Shown: positions 17,280-25,800 of the stretch, piece by piece
Numbering within the stretch: the first letter of the stretch is position 1
How the letters are laid out: each line of letters starts with the position of its first letter
Assembly (NCBI RefSeq): GCF_025562755.1
Contig: NZ_CP103300.1
Span: forward strand, 2,546,001 to 2,610,000
From: Endozoicomonas euniceicola
Lineage (GTDB): Bacteria > Pseudomonadota > Gammaproteobacteria > Pseudomonadales > Endozoicomonadaceae
DNA: 64,000 nucleotides
Reading direction: 5' to 3'
Notes under the pieces: model-generated
Database searches by the model: none
Told to the model about the DNA's origin: nothing
What the model saw: only the letters and a program-made list of their open reading frames with translations
Position numbers and translations under genes: made by a program

Positions 17280-17533
17280 TACAGCCAGTCTATAGCGACT
17301 GGACTTACACAGAAGCCTCCATCAGCAGAACCGGCTTGCCCATCCGGTTTAATATTAAATTCCGGGCTTTGTAATGTTGGCCATCACTTGGTTTTCGATA
17401 ACGTCCAACTAAAGCAGGCATCAAGATAGAGCAGGTAAATAGCTATGTCAAAAACCCAACCGGAACGCTCTACGCATTCCCGCCTTATATCCCCTCACTC
17501 AAAGTAAGGGACTTACGGCGAAAACGCTAAAGC
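17280..17533. mobile_element. Internally deleted IS200/IS605-type remnant
   Basis: Three parts of the IS200/IS605 element seen at 8873 recur here in diverged form and correct order: a right-end hairpin (CCAGTC at 17285, GACTGG at 17297), the end of tnpB on the minus strand (AAGCCTCCATCAGCAGAA at 17314), and the left end (ACGCTCTACGCATTCCCGCC then CTTATATCCCC, ending near CGCTAAAG at 17532). The tnpA gene and most of tnpB are missing. Such end-pair remnants can be moved in trans by a full copy. Confidence 0.7.
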
Positions 17534-17756
17534 ATAGTCCAGTTATTCTGCTCCTGAATGGTCAAAGCCATACCGTTAATTTTTTTAAACAAAACTCCCC
17601 CTGAATACCGACAATGCAAAATAAGAGAACGCAGATTCAGAACTTGCGAAGATCGTTAATATTCAAACAAGAACTGACCACAATGATTCAGATAGAATCA
17701 CTCAGCTTGCTGACCGTTTCGCACTATACAGCTTCGTTGAATCGTCTATTCTTTAG

Positions 17757-17770
17757 TCCGATTAATCGGA
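17757..17770. promoter_or_regulatory. 14-bp perfect palindrome upstream of tsx
   Basis: TCCGATTAATCGGA lies about 145 bp before the tsx start codon. It could be an operator. The known regulators CytR and DeoR use different sites, so the binding protein is unknown. The remainder of 17534-17915 shows no gene. Confidence 0.35.
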
Positions 17771-18068
17771 AATCAACCATGCCTATTCATTTACAAACTC
17801 TATAAATTTGCACGACCAATTTTGACCACAACCAGCATCTGTCGTCCATACTGACAATGCCTCCCGTGGCTGACACACAATCTACATCACTCGACACACC
17901 GAGAACGGGCACCCCATGAAACTGCTGCGTAACGCTACTATCGCTCTGGCAACAATGACCGCTGCTGCCACCGCCAGCGCTGACTACCTGTACGGCTTTG
18001 GTAATGTCAGCATCAGCTATCTGGACTGGAGCAGCAAGACCGAAAAGAATACTGAAAAGAAAGACTTT

Positions 18069-19684
18069 GTAACTATTCAGCACCCAGCAAAGGTTGATCG
18101 CTGTAATTCTTCATCGCAATAAGCAAGGCTTCAAAAACGTTATGTCCCTGCTTTCTCGCCGATGAGACATAACTTCGGATGCGGCTATACCATTCCGCCC
18201 CTTTCTTACTTCGGATACATCCCGATATTTTCTGTTTTACCTTACCATTCCGGATGTCTCGCTCACTGCCATTGTTGTCGAAGGGTATTCTGAAGTCAGT
18301 CATGAACCTCAAGGTTGCTTCCTTGAATTTCACCAGTCGCTTGAACAGGTTAAAGGCTTTCGTATTTCTCACTTTGTCGTCGCCCCGCCGTTGCCGTAGG
18401 CGTTCCATATATTCGGCTTCCTCGGCCTGAGCCCTTTTCGCAGTCCGCTCGAACAGTGAACTAATCCGTTGGCGAATCGTCTCTGGCATCGCCTCCATGC
18501 CAATTTTTTTGAAACCGTTGCTGAGATGCCAAGCCAGCCTTAGCATCCGCTGAAGGCGTACAGCCAGATGGTTGCAATCCCGGTCAACAACACCCTGTAA
18601 CTCCCTCAGGTGATGAGCGTTGCACAGCACATGAAGAGCGGCATAGCGGAAGTAAGCCTTGTAATGGTCATGAACCAGTATTCCGGCAAAAGTCAGCAAA
18701 ACGCCCATTGACTCAATGGCAGAGTGGCCTTTACTGGGATCAAGGTGATACAGCGTCCATTTTTCACTACGCAGAACGTGCATCCACCATAGCGAACCAG
18801 CCACCCGCATGCCTGTCTCATCGGCACCAGCAATGGGTGCGTTCTTAAGAGCATCGACAATTACCTGCTCGGTGCTGGCCAGTTGATCATAGGCATTTTC
18901 CTGGAACATACAAATGGAAACCGGACTGACTTCCAGCCCGTAAATATCCAGGAAAAACTGGGAAGCGCGTTTGTATGGCACCAACTGGTACTGGCAGAGA
19001 TACACCGCCAGCGCCTGGGTAGCAGGTCCATACTGAACATGGGAGTCAACGCCTTCCGGGAAGCTGCCGAGGGTTACATGACCGCATTCACACTTTTTGA
19101 CTTCCGCTACATGAGCCGTGACTTCAAAGTGACCAAAACGACCAGGTTCAAATACCTGCCTTTCGATTAGCTTGACGATTTTAGAAGAACGTAATGAACG
19201 ATGGCAGTTCTCGCAGTCTATAACCGGATGGTATTGGGTGCGCCCAGGGTCTTCGACCTGCCTAAGCGTAGAGCCTTTATGACCTCTTTGACCACCGGGC
19301 TTGCGACCAGATTTCTCTCGTAAGCTTTTGGGGTTGGGCTTTTCGCCTTTAGGATCACTGTCCGGGTCTGGCGTCGTACCAGATGAGTCTTTTTTCTTGG
19401 CGGAAGGCTTGGCATAACCATCCGTAGAAGGAGGCTTGCTACTGTTCCTGCTGTTGGTGTTAAGCCTGTCGCTTAACTCCTTGTTCTCTGCTTCCAGTTT
19501 TGAAACCTGCTCACTCAAACAAGTAATCTGCTCCTGTTGCTCATTCACAGCAGTAAGGAGAGCGACGATAATCTGGAATTCGGGAGCAGGTTGACTCATG
19601 ACGTGCAGATGCCTGAAAACTGTCTTTCAAAATGGCACAAAATCACAAAAATTCCAGTCTATCGTTTGGGGGCTGAATAGTTAC
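18069..19684 (-). mobile_element. IS66-family element in tsx
   Basis: 1616 bp with terminal repeats GTAACTATTCAGC and GCTGAATAGTTAC and an 8-bp target duplication AAGACTTT (18061-18068 and 19685-19692), the size normal for IS66. Only the large transposase is present, without tnpA or tnpB, as in the ISBst12-like subgroup. Confidence 0.93.
18073..19599 (-). CDS. tnpC: IS66-family transposase (TnpC)
   Basis: 508 residues. An N-terminal leucine-zipper-like coiled coil (QEQITCLSEQVSKLEAENKEL) leads to a polar linker with PPSTDG, a zinc-binding segment (DCENCHRSL, KKCECGH), and the DDE domain with ADETGMRV, HDHYKAYFRY, HHLRELQG and the closing NNGSERDIRNGK motif (glutamate). Typical length and full motif set. 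It is probably active and is the cause of the tsx break. Confidence 0.93.
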   Translation of the reverse strand: MSQPAPEFQIIVALLTAVNEQQEQITCLSEQVSKLEAENKELSDRLNTNSRNSSKPPSTDGYAKPSAKKKDSSGTTPDPDSDPKGEKPNPKSLREKSGRKPGGQRGHKGSTLRQVEDPGRTQYHPVIDCENCHRSLRSSKIVKLIERQVFEPGRFGHFEVTAHVAEVKKCECGHVTLGSFPEGVDSHVQYGPATQALAVYLCQYQLVPYKRASQFFLDIYGLEVSPVSICMFQENAYDQLASTEQVIVDALKNAPIAGADETGMRVAGSLWWMHVLRSEKWTLYHLDPSKGHSAIESMGVLLTFAGILVHDHYKAYFRYAALHVLCNAHHLRELQGVVDRDCNHLAVRLQRMLRLAWHLSNGFKKIGMEAMPETIRQRISSLFERTAKRAQAEEAEYMERLRQRRGDDKVRNTKAFNLFKRLVKFKEATLRFMTDFRIPFDNNGSERDIRNGKVKQKISGCIRSKKGAEWYSRIRSYVSSARKQGHNVFEALLIAMKNYSDQPLLGAE

Positions 19685-20330
19685 AAGACTTTACCTACCT
19701 GGAAGCTGAGGGTGGCGCCGGTTTTACCTGGGGTGAGGTGTATGGTTTTATCGATATAGAAAACCCTACTAAAAGTAATGACCGAGTGATCGGTACACGC
19801 CCTAATGGCACCAAAATTATCAACGGCCGACGTGTAGCTATAAAAGGTAATACCCGCATCAAGCTGGGTGACTCTGGCTTTAACCTGTTTGGTCAGATCT
19901 ACGATCTGAACACCAGCGGCTTTAATGAGCAAAACCGTTTCGTTGGCTTCGGCTATAACTTTACCAGTGACAACTACTTCTTCAAACCCGTTCTTGCCCT
20001 GCACAATGCAGAAACCACCTATTTCAGCGGTAACAATGGTTACATGCTGGGCTGGGTAGCCGGTTATAACTTTAAAGCCATGGGCGAAGACTTCATGGTC
20101 ACCAACTGGCACGAGTATGAGTTCGATCGCAACTCCAAGTATCTGCAAAAGAATGGTAAAGCCAGAAAAACAGGTCATAACGGCGCTGTTGCCCTGTGGT
20201 GGAACGCAACCAACCACATCACGGCAGGTCTGCAATACCGCTACGCTGATGACAAGCTGGGAAGTGCCACTTATCAGGACGGTGTCATCTATACTCTGAA
20301 GTACAACTTCTGATCGATGTGTATTGATTG

Positions 20331-20362
20331 AAAAAATGCTCCCACTTCGGGAGCATTTTTTT
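20331..20362 (+). terminator. Intrinsic terminator after tsx
   Basis: AATGCTCCC and GGGAGCATT form a strong stem with a short loop, preceded by A6 and followed by T8. It could act on both strands. Confidence 0.9.
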
Positions 20363-20388
20363 TACTTTTAAAATAGGGCTGAGCCGAT

Positions 20389-20612
20389 ATGCAGTTGCAA
20401 CAACCTAACAACCCCCTTCACGGAATTACCCTGAAAAAATTGTCACCGACCTTCAGTTACACTTTGGCTGGAAACGCCTCGGGCAAATGATCAATATCAG
20501 GTGTTTTACCCACGAGCCTTCGGTTAAATCCAGCCTCAAGTTTCTTCGCCGCACCCCGTGGGTGCGAGAAAAAGTCGAAAAGCTTTATATAGAAACATTT
20601 GCGGCTGATTAA
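20389..20612 (+). pseudogene. VF530/DUF2132 small DNA-binding protein, frameshifted
   Basis: A gene of about 74 residues for the VF530 family. The first frame reads MQLQQPNNPLHGITLKK and then goes wrong; the next frame supplies IVTDLQLHFGWKRLGQMI, RCFTHEPSVKSSLKFLRR and TPWVREKVEKLY to the stop at 20610. The switch falls in A6 (CTGAAAAAATTG); seven A residues would give one continuous frame. The body is otherwise undamaged, so this is a fresh mutation, a sequencing error or slippage-dependent expression. Confidence 0.8.
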
Positions 20613-20669
20613 TCATTCAATCGCTTTTCATTACCCCAGGGATGAGGGTATAAAACAACGCCTCAAGCC

Positions 20670-22316
20670 TTACTTCCTGACGATGTCCCCCGCCTGCGGC
20701 TCAAAATTAATCCGCTTCAACGGTGCATGTTTCTGAATGTATTCCTTCAGCACCACGGCATCGGTATAGCCGGTATTGATGAACGTCGGGTTGGTATCAA
20801 TTTCAGGCCATTTATCACCACCACTGGCTGAGAATTCATTGAGCGACAGTCGATAGATTTTGTCTTTCTGCACCGGCTTGCCATTGATTTCCAGCCGGGT
20901 CAGTTTATTGCCACCCGAGATGGTCAGACGAACATTGTTACTGAAATGGGCGAAGCCACCATTACCCGGCTCAATACTGGCAATGTCTTCTATAAAATGC
21001 TTCAGCTCTGCGCCATTCATCTCCACGAAGCAGACCATATTGCCAAATGGCTGAACACTTAAAATATCCTTTTCAGTAATATTGCCCGCAGACAGGCCGG
21101 TTCGGATGCCTCCGCCGTTTACAACGCCCAGGTCTGCTTTTGTTTTCTCCATTTGCGCTCTGGCAATTAACACCCCCATAGCAGCAGGGCGGTTACGGAC
21201 AACTCCACGCGCTCCGGGCATGGCTTTATCCAGTGACCCCACTTTTCTCAGCAACAATTTTGATGCTTTATCCTGATAAACCCTCAGCACTTTTAAGACA
21301 TCGGGATCTTCCGGAATCTCCGGCTCAATGTTGACCCACTCACTTTTGCCATCCACCAGCACCTGCTTTTTCAGGTTCACAGGAATCAACCGATAGTTGA
21401 CCATTTTTAATACACCACCACGGTTACCTTTCCCATCAAAGTTATCAACATAGTAGTACTCGAAGTCAGCTCGCCCTACGTATTTACCCCATTCCCATGC
21501 CTGTAAGATATAAGTGCTGTTCTTGATATCTGGCTTTTCCAGTTTGTTCTGGGAATGCCCACCCACAATAATGTCGATGCCATCGACGTCTTTTGCCAGA
21601 GTCACATCGCCAGGCGCATTGGAGCCATATCGTGCATTAAGGTAATGACCAATATGCGTGAGGGCAATCACAACATCAGCCTTTTCTTCATGTTTCAACT
21701 TGGGTACCCAGCCTTTTGCCGTAGCCACTGCTTCGGTGAAATAGATATCTTTCACGTTGTCCTGCATAACCAGAGATTCGGTATCTTCAGTGGTCAGCCC
21801 CAGAATGGCGACCCGAACCCCTCTCAGGTTTTTCATAATGTAGGGCTTGAACAAAAGCTTATCGTCGTTTTTATAGAAAATATTGGCAGCCAGAAAAGGA
21901 AAGTCAGCCCAGCGTTCCTGTTCCAGTAGGACATCCAGGGGGTTATCAAACTCATGGTTGCCCAACGCCATAGCGTCGTAGCCGATCATATTCATGCCAA
22001 TAAAATCAGGCTTCGCCTGTTGAATATCAGACTCCGGCACACCGGTATTCACATCACCCGCAGATAGAACCAGTACCTTTCCTCCTTCGTTTTCAACTTC
22101 CCTGCGAATACCGTCAATCAAGGTCTTGCGGGCTGCCATCCCCATTTCACCATGACGGTTGCGCCAGAACTTTCCATGGTTATCGTTGGTATGGAGAACG
22201 GTAAATTGTATCGACTTCAGTTTTTCTGATGTCGGGGCAGATCGATCGAACGCACAGCCGATAAGCAGTAATGCAATACCCGTCAAAAATAGAGGCATAA
22301 GGCGTTGTCTGAGCAT
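20670..22316 (-). CDS. ushA: UshA-like 5'-nucleotidase lipoprotein
   Basis: 548 residues. Hydrolyses nucleotides or UDP-sugars in the periplasm so that the nucleoside can be imported. A lipobox (ALLLIGC, C21) marks an outer- or inner-membrane lipoprotein. The dimetal phosphoesterase domain has D45/H47 (LHTNDNHG), D88 (SAGDVNTG), N120/H121 (GNHEFD) and a distal GGHSQ. The C-terminal nucleotide-binding domain has GGGIRTGL and the typical YRLSLNEFSASGGD segment. All key residues are intact. It is divergent from a degenerate paralogue at 22544. Confidence 0.93.
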   Translation of the reverse strand: MLRQRLMPLFLTGIALLLIGCAFDRSAPTSEKLKSIQFTVLHTNDNHGKFWRNRHGEMGMAARKTLIDGIRREVENEGGKVLVLSAGDVNTGVPESDIQQAKPDFIGMNMIGYDAMALGNHEFDNPLDVLLEQERWADFPFLAANIFYKNDDKLLFKPYIMKNLRGVRVAILGLTTEDTESLVMQDNVKDIYFTEAVATAKGWVPKLKHEEKADVVIALTHIGHYLNARYGSNAPGDVTLAKDVDGIDIIVGGHSQNKLEKPDIKNSTYILQAWEWGKYVGRADFEYYYVDNFDGKGNRGGVLKMVNYRLIPVNLKKQVLVDGKSEWVNIEPEIPEDPDVLKVLRVYQDKASKLLLRKVGSLDKAMPGARGVVRNRPAAMGVLIARAQMEKTKADLGVVNGGGIRTGLSAGNITEKDILSVQPFGNMVCFVEMNGAELKHFIEDIASIEPGNGGFAHFSNNVRLTISGGNKLTRLEINGKPVQKDKIYRLSLNEFSASGGDKWPEIDTNPTFINTGYTDAVVLKEYIQKHAPLKRINFEPQAGDIVRK

Positions 22317-22543
22317 GGTTCTTACTCCTGTGTTGACGACCGGCGGATAATACCCTCCGATACCCTGATACTGAACGAGAAAACGACACTGCTTTTATAA
22401 GTCTTTGTTATTGATTAATTTATTTTCATACTAAAAACTCTTTACACAGACTTTTCTCAGCACCTTCCTTCCCCCGACACTCTCTTTGGAACCGCAGTGA
22501 TATATTCCACCCTGTACTAAAACTAAAGTGGTAAAGACAAACC

Positions 22544-23647
22544 ATGCCCATTCTTCGTCGACTTTCACTGATTACAGCTCTGTTTTCCATGTCAGCCCTG
22601 CTGGCAGGATGCTCGTCCGCTGTAGAAAACAGTCGCTATGAGGAAGGCAAAAACCATAAACTGACCGTGTTGCATACAAACGACAACAGCGGTCAGTTCT
22701 GGCGTAACGACAAGGGGGAGTGGGGCATGGCTGCCCGTAAAACACTCATAGACTCCATTCGTGAAGAGGTCGAAAGCAAAGGCGGACATGTTCTTGTGCT
22801 CTCTGGCGGTAACATCAACAAAGGTGTGCCGGAACCTGACCTGCAAAGCGGCATTCCTGATATTCTGGGCATGAATTTGATGGATTACGATGCCATGGTC
22901 GTTGGCTGTCAGGAATTTGATATTCCGCCCAACACTCTCAAAAGGCAGCAGGAACTTGCCGATTTTCCCATGCTGGCAGCTAATGTCTTTGACTCAGAAA
23001 CCGGGCAGCCTCAATTTGACTCGTTTAAAACATTTCATTTCGACGGGTTCACTGTCTCCGTCGTCGGCATAACAACGCCTGACACCCTGAGAAACGGTCA
23101 CCCGGAAAATACCATAGGCATTGATTTCAGAGACCCGGTGCGGACGGGCAGGTCTGTTGCCAGAATGCTGCGTGATGACGCTGATATGCTGATTGCCCTA
23201 ACCCATCTTGGGCATTTTGAAACCAATAATGGATGCCTCAGTTCACCGGGCGATATCACTCTTGCTAATAAAGTAAAAGGCTATGACCTGATTGTTGGCG
23301 GACATTCACAAGACACCCTTTTCCAGCCCGTCCGGCAGAACGGCACCTGGATTGTTCAGGCTGGCAGCCGGGGGCAATATGTTGGCAGGGCTGATTTTGA
23401 GCTGAACAATGGCCTGTTATCGATGACTGACTATCAGCTGATTCCAGTCAATCATGAAGGTGACGAGAAAGTTGTGCCCGAAGATCCGGAAATGCTGGAA
23501 CTGTTAGCTCCCTACAAACTTGATCGAAATGCTGGCGTATTAAAGGAGCCAGCATTTCGATCAATCAGCTCACCCAATGAATCAGTGGCTGATTACCGCA
23601 CAACAGAATCCAGTGCGATTTCAATCATTTCATTAAACGACAACTGA
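22544..23647 (+). CDS. Degenerate 5'-nucleotidase paralogue, C-terminal domain lost
   Basis: 367 residues, a lipoprotein (LLAGC, C23) closely similar to the N-terminal domain of the adjacent ushA product. Metal and catalytic residues are replaced: HTNDNSG has S49 for the histidine, SGGNINKG has N90 for the bridging aspartate, and GCQEFD has C122-Q123 for the N-H pair of GNHE, although the distal GGHSQ is kept. Similarity ends at PEDPEMLELLAPY, so the nucleotide-binding domain is absent, and the frame runs on over a perfect hairpin into the 3' end of deoD on the other strand. It is probably not a nucleotidase; it may bind ligand or be decaying. Confidence 0.75.
   Translation: MPILRRLSLITALFSMSALLAGCSSAVENSRYEEGKNHKLTVLHTNDNSGQFWRNDKGEWGMAARKTLIDSIREEVESKGGHVLVLSGGNINKGVPEPDLQSGIPDILGMNLMDYDAMVVGCQEFDIPPNTLKRQQELADFPMLAANVFDSETGQPQFDSFKTFHFDGFTVSVVGITTPDTLRNGHPENTIGIDFRDPVRTGRSVARMLRDDADMLIALTHLGHFETNNGCLSSPGDITLANKVKGYDLIVGGHSQDTLFQPVRQNGTWIVQAGSRGQYVGRADFELNNGLLSMTDYQLIPVNHEGDEKVVPEDPEMLELLAPYKLDRNAGVLKEPAFRSISSPNESVADYRTTESSAISIISLNDN
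23520..23564. terminator. Perfect 17-bp hairpin between convergent genes
   Basis: TTGATCGAAATGCTGGC at 23520-23536 and its exact complement at 23548-23564, with an 11-base loop. It begins 28 bases past the deoD stop codon, so it may terminate deoD or protect its mRNA 3' end. There is no T-run on either side, and it also encodes part of the paralogue's tail. Confidence 0.6.
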
Positions 23648-24297
23648 CGATCTTCCGGAGAGAGAGCTTCGCCACGGCGAATATGGTCACTGGTTGTGCA
23701 GATCGCCAGACCTTTGGCACCGTATTCAGCGCAGACGCCATAAAGACCAGCCGCTTCCATCTCTACCCCCAGAATGCCGTGTCGCTCCATCACATCGAAC
23801 ATGTCTTTCTCGGGACTGTAGAACAGGTCGGCAGAGTACAGGTTACCCACCTTCACCGACAGGTTCTTTTCACGAGCGGTATTGACGGCGTTTTCCAACA
23901 GGCCGTAGTCGGCGATAGCCGCAAAGTCATGATCATTGAAACGTATACGGTTAATTTTTGAATCGGTACAGGCACCCATGCCGATAACAATGTCACGCAG
24001 TTTGACGTCCTGAGAAATCGCGCCGCAGGAACCCACACGAATCAGCTTGTTTACACCGTATTCGGTAATCAGTTCCTTGTAATAGATGGATGCGGAAGGG
24101 ATGCCCATACCGGACCCCATCACAGACACCTTGCGACCTTTATATTCACCGGTATAACCCAGCATATTACGAACTTCGTTAACCAGCTCAGCGCCTTCGA
24201 GGAAGGTTTCAGCAATGTATTTTGCGCGCAGAGGGTCGCCAGGCATCAGACAAACGTCTGCAAAGGCCCCTGGTTTGGCGTGAATATGAGGAGTCAC
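23593..24297 (-). CDS. deoD: Purine nucleoside phosphorylase
   Basis: 234 residues from a GTG at 24297, picked because AGAGGTG lies six bases upstream and the residues then match E. coli DeoD (VTPHIHAKPGAFADVCLMPGDPLRAKYI would be the start); upstream TTG and ATG codons at 24321 and 24318 overlap deoB. Splits purine (deoxy)nucleosides with phosphate in the cytoplasm. Seen are the phosphate-binding RVGSCGA, MGACTDSKINR, and VEMEAAGLYG with ICTTSDHI carrying the base-recognition aspartate. It is the last gene of deoB-deoD. Confidence 0.95.
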   Translation of the reverse strand: MTPHIHAKPGAFADVCLMPGDPLRAKYIAETFLEGAELVNEVRNMLGYTGEYKGRKVSVMGSGMGIPSASIYYKELITEYGVNKLIRVGSCGAISQDVKLRDIVIGMGACTDSKINRIRFNDHDFAAIADYGLLENAVNTAREKNLSVKVGNLYSADLFYSPEKDMFDVMERHGILGVEMEAAGLYGVCAEYGAKGLAICTTSDHIRRGEALSPEDRQLSFNEMIEIALDSVVR

Positions 24298-24317
24298 TTT
24301 TTTCACCTCTAAAAGCA

Positions 24318-25535
24318 TCAAATGAGAAAACTGGTGCCATATTCCATCGGCTCCAGTCCAAAATAACTGGCAAGGCTTTGCCCGATATCCGCAAAAGTGT
24401 CACGGCGTCCCAGGGAACCCGGCTTGATCTTACGACCAAACACCAACACAGGAATGTGCTCACGGGTATGGTCAGTGCCAGCCCAGGTGGGGTCACAACC
24501 ATGATCCGCTGTGACAATTAACAGATCATCGTCTTCCATCTCTTTCAGCAGGCGAGGCAGCATGGCATCCAGCTGCTCAAGGGCTGCGGCATAACCAGCG
24601 ACATCACGACGATGGCCAAACGACGAATCAAAATCAACAAAGTTAGTGAAGATCAGGGACTGGTCACCGGCTGATTCAAACGCCTGCATGGTGGTTTCAA
24701 ACAAGCCGGCAATGCCGTTTGCTTTCAGCTTTTTGGTAATGCCCTGATGAGCGAAAATATCGGCAATTTTACCCACACTGACCACTTCACCACCTATCCC
24801 GGCCAGTTTATCGAGCAGGGTAGGCGAAGGCGGCAAAACGGAATAATCACGACGATTACCGGTGCGCTGGAAATCGCCAGCGTCATCACCGATAAAGGGA
24901 CGGGCAATAACCCGGCCGATATTGTAAGGCTCCAGAATCTCTCTGACCAGCTCACAGAGTTTATAGAGGCGCTCCAGCCCGAAGGTTTCTTCATGACAGG
25001 CAATCTGGAACACACTGTCGGCCGATGTGTAGAAAATCGGCCTGCCGGTTTGCATGTGTTCTTCACCCAGTTGTTCCAGAATCACGGTACCCGACGAGTG
25101 ACAATTACCCAGATAACCGGGAATGTCAGCCTTTGTCATGATCTCATTGAGCAGTTCCGCAGGAAAACTGTTTTCCTGATCCCTGAAGTATCCCCATTCA
25201 TACAATACCGGAACCCCCATCATCTCCCAGTGACCACTGGGGGTGTCCTTGCCGCTGGACAGCTCTTTCGCATGTCCGTAAGCCCCGACAATGTTGACAT
25301 CGGTGTTCATGCCAACAGGAAATTCACCGGCTGATTCTCTGGCGGCATGCACCAGCCCCAGGCTGGACAGTACAGGTAACTCTAAAGGCCCCTGGCGACC
25401 AATATCAGCCTTACCTTCAGCGCAGGCTTTGGCGATATGCCCGATGGTGTTAGCCCCTTTATCTCCGAATTTGTCTGCATCCTCTGTGGCACCTACACCA
25501 AAAGAATCCATGACCAGAACAATAGCTCGTTTCAT
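24318..25535 (-). CDS. deoB: Phosphopentomutase
   Basis: 405 residues from the ATG at 25535; the frame runs 52 codons further back but the protein family begins MKRAIVLVMDSFGVGA. Interconverts (deoxy)ribose-1-phosphate and -5-phosphate with two manganese ions. Alkaline-phosphatase-superfamily motifs are visible: MDSFGVGA, GKDTPSGHWE (phospho-threonine), NFVDFDSSFGHRRD and TADHGCDPTW, and THTREHIPVLV-like GTDHTREHIP. It overlaps the earliest possible deoD start and is probably co-transcribed with it. Confidence 0.95.
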   Translation of the reverse strand: MKRAIVLVMDSFGVGATEDADKFGDKGANTIGHIAKACAEGKADIGRQGPLELPVLSSLGLVHAARESAGEFPVGMNTDVNIVGAYGHAKELSSGKDTPSGHWEMMGVPVLYEWGYFRDQENSFPAELLNEIMTKADIPGYLGNCHSSGTVILEQLGEEHMQTGRPIFYTSADSVFQIACHEETFGLERLYKLCELVREILEPYNIGRVIARPFIGDDAGDFQRTGNRRDYSVLPPSPTLLDKLAGIGGEVVSVGKIADIFAHQGITKKLKANGIAGLFETTMQAFESAGDQSLIFTNFVDFDSSFGHRRDVAGYAAALEQLDAMLPRLLKEMEDDDLLIVTADHGCDPTWAGTDHTREHIPVLVFGRKIKPGSLGRRDTFADIGQSLASYFGLEPMEYGTSFLI

Positions 25536-25646
25536 CTGTGACACCTGAAGCATCTGTTCATAATGGTTCATTATTACCCAGATTAGTGCTGTTCGTCGCA
25601 GTAATTCATGACCAAAAAACTCCCAGCACACCACCCTACAGCTAAC

Positions 25647-25677
25647 AGCCAAAAGCCAAAAGCCAAAAGCCAAAAGC
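25647..25677. repeat. Short tandem repeat, AGCCAAA x 4
   Basis: Four and a half copies of the 7-mer AGCCAAA lie in the deoB-kinase spacer. No coding role. The spacer 25536-25800 shows no other feature except AAGGA ahead of the kinase start. Confidence 0.7.
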
Positions 25678-25800
25678 GTTACATACCCCAAAAGAGCAGA
25701 CAGCGACGTTGTTCTTTATTTACTGTGAAACCAACCGATTACTGGTTATAACCTTACAGGTTATCTGCCTGTTACGGGCATCACGGTTAAGGACAACCGC

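Larger units (their letters stand above)
17916..20313 (+). pseudogene. tsx: Tsx-type nucleoside channel, split by IS66
   Basis: An outer-membrane nucleoside-specific channel gene in two exactly joinable parts, 17916-18068 and 19693-20313. Part one has a signal peptide (LLRNATIALATMTAAATASA) and DYLYGFGNVSISYLDWSS; part two begins TYLEAEGGAGFTWGEVYGFIDIEN and ends in a beta-barrel terminal strand with final phenylalanine (YTLKYNF). Removing the IS66 element and one copy of the 8-bp duplication restores a single 257-residue frame. Tsx proteins let nucleosides cross the outer membrane; the neighbouring ushA and deo genes would use them. The break is recent, since no other damage is visible. Confidence 0.9.
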
